Positions 39,852 to 40,700 of a stretch of 40,700 nucleotides of DNA are shown one piece after another (position 1 is the first letter of the stretch; the number at the start of each line of letters is the position of its first letter). Made by a program: the position numbers and the translations under genes. Under the pieces are notes generated by a model that worked only from the letters and a program-made list of their open reading frames with translations, did not search any database and was not told the DNA's origin. This DNA is from Phycisphaerales bacterium (GTDB lineage: Bacteria; Planctomycetota; Phycisphaerae; Phycisphaerales; UBA1924): NCBI GenBank assembly GCA_014379385.1, contig JACMLW010000066.1, forward strand, positions 1-40,700, read 5' to 3'.

Positions 39852-40700
39852 TTACTCGCTGTCGGTCGGGACCGTCGAGAACTGCGTGCTGGAACCGAAG
39901 TTCGAGGGCGAGGGGTTCGCGCTCGCGCTGCCCGGGACCGGCTGCGTGCCCGCACCCGCGAGGCGAGTGTCCCAGTTCACCTGGGCCGCGTGCTGGAAAG
40001 AGCCGGATCGCTTGTCGAGGTTCGCGAACGCGCTCGCCGTCATCTGCTCGAAGCCCTTCACGGCGCTGGTTGACCGCTCGATGCGGGCCAGGGTCTGGCT
40101 GGTGCTCACGAAGTCGCGTGCGAACTGGCTCCCGAACGTGGCGCTGCTGATCCGGGCATCGGCGAACGCCGCCGCGTCGTGCCGATTCCGCAGCCATTCC
40201 GAGTTGATCTGCTGCGTGCGGCCCTGGGCCAGGATCCGCTCGCCCGCGGCCTGAGCCGAGAGACGAGTCGAGTTGCTCACCACCCGCATGTGCTCGACCT
40301 CCGCCTGCGCGAACTTGCGGTCGGCCTCGGCAGCCGCGGCTAGCTCGCCGGCATCGGCGGCGGCGTTGCGGCCGAAGGCATCCGCGATGGCGATGGCCTC
40401 GTCGAGGCTCGCCTTGGACGACGCGAGATAGCTATCCGCGGCGCTCGCCAGGCGGTGCAGCTCGCTGTTCATGACGGTGCGGGCCGTGTTGACCTCTTGA
40501 TTCATCTGCGCGACCACCGCGTCCTGGCTCATCTGGAGCGAATCGGCCTCGGCCAGCAGGTTCTGAACCTGGGCGGCCCCCCGCTTGCAGAGAGCGTCGC
40601 GGATGGCCTCGAGCCGGCGCGCCTCGGACTCGCCGAACCGCTCCGTCGCCTCCGCCTGCGCCAGCAGCTGCGAGTAGCCCGCGCCCGCACGCACGCTCAC
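39852..40700 (-). CDS. Ala-rich helical/coiled-coil protein, 5' end beyond window
   Basis: At least 282 residues; the frame is open to the window edge, so the true start is outside. Almost all of it is Ala/Glu/Gln/Arg-rich helix suited to a coiled coil (ATERFGESEARRLEAIRDAL, EAIAIADAFGRNAAADAGEL). The last 40 residues are Ser/Pro/Gly-rich and probably disordered. No signal peptide can be judged and no family is recognised. Confidence 0.65.
   Translation of the reverse strand: MSVRAGAGYSQLLAQAEATERFGESEARRLEAIRDALCKRGAAQVQNLLAEADSLQMSQDAVVAQMNQEVNTARTVMNSELHRLASAADSYLASSKASLDEAIAIADAFGRNAAADAGELAAAAEADRKFAQAEVEHMRVVSNSTRLSAQAAGERILAQGRTQQINSEWLRNRHDAAAFADARISSATFGSQFARDFVSTSQTLARIERSTSAVKGFEQMTASAFANLDKRSGSFQHAAQVNWDTRLAGAGTQPVPGSASANPSPSNFGSSTQFSTVPTDSE

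Noticed and set aside
1-40700. CRISPR arrays, insertion sequences, rRNA genes
   Set aside because: No regularly spaced repeats, transposase motifs or rRNA signatures were seen.

Overview
The window looks like chromosome from a high-GC planctomycete, most likely class Phycisphaerae. The case rests on a secreted FG-GAP/VCBS protein with a GC-type dockerin-like tail (28000-29325), a secreted protein family typical of planctomycetes (1-1183), several paralogues ending in a 'CxxCxYDLSG...CPECG' zinc ribbon, a FlgM-like anti-sigma factor, and many short lipoproteins. These assignments come from recognised sequence features only; no database search was run. Genes are mostly single units on both strands, with few operons.

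Layout. 1-1183: start of a secreted protein (minus). 1429-1622: tRNA-Ile(GAT) with promoter and terminator. 1864-4821: DNA translocase FtsK. 4966-8202: secreted unknown protein, flavin amine oxidase, PEGA lipoprotein. 8218-9192 (minus): membrane-anchored SPOR-like protein. 9465-9785: FlgM-like protein. 9998-11566 (minus): MATE transporter. 11722-12798 (minus) and 12845-13381: PdxA and an FKBP prolyl isomerase, divergent from a very compact promoter. 13817-14581: membrane protein with a zinc ribbon. 14733-16736 (minus): PLP trans-sulfuration-type enzyme. 16878-18784: YkgJ-family cysteine-cluster protein, a small protein (minus) and a LOG-family protein. 18848-19062: frameshifted gene. 19057-20079 (minus): sugar-nucleotide epimerase. 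20139-20373 (minus): possible small RNA. 20484-20759 (minus): small lipoprotein. 20976-21902: serine O-acetyltransferase.

21903-24730 is a stretch of clearly lower GC (about 50% by eye, against 65-70% around it). It holds a HEPN-like unknown protein and a membrane-anchored TPR protein, and it is the best candidate here for an acquired, undescribed system. It is followed by tandem zinc-ribbon membrane genes (24997-26185), a palindromic repeat cluster (26206-26493), a truncated third copy (26658-26921) and a detached tail relic (27668-27718). 28000-31876 (minus) encodes two large secreted proteins. 32306-36713 carries an MBL-fold hydrolase, dnaA and cysS. 36727-39255 (minus) is an apparent two-gene operon: a toroid-like secreted protein and an RMD1/DUF155-like membrane protein. 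The window ends with a BamE-like lipoprotein and a partial coiled-coil protein.

Two patterns cut across genes. First, about nine genes with no Shine-Dalgarno sequence carry a TANNNT hexamer 6-8 nt before the start codon, as expected for leaderless transcripts. Second, several conserved enzymes (PdxA, CysS, CysE, the PLP enzyme) carry G/C-homopolymer-rich, low-complexity segments in otherwise conserved folds; cysS has two runs of nine G.
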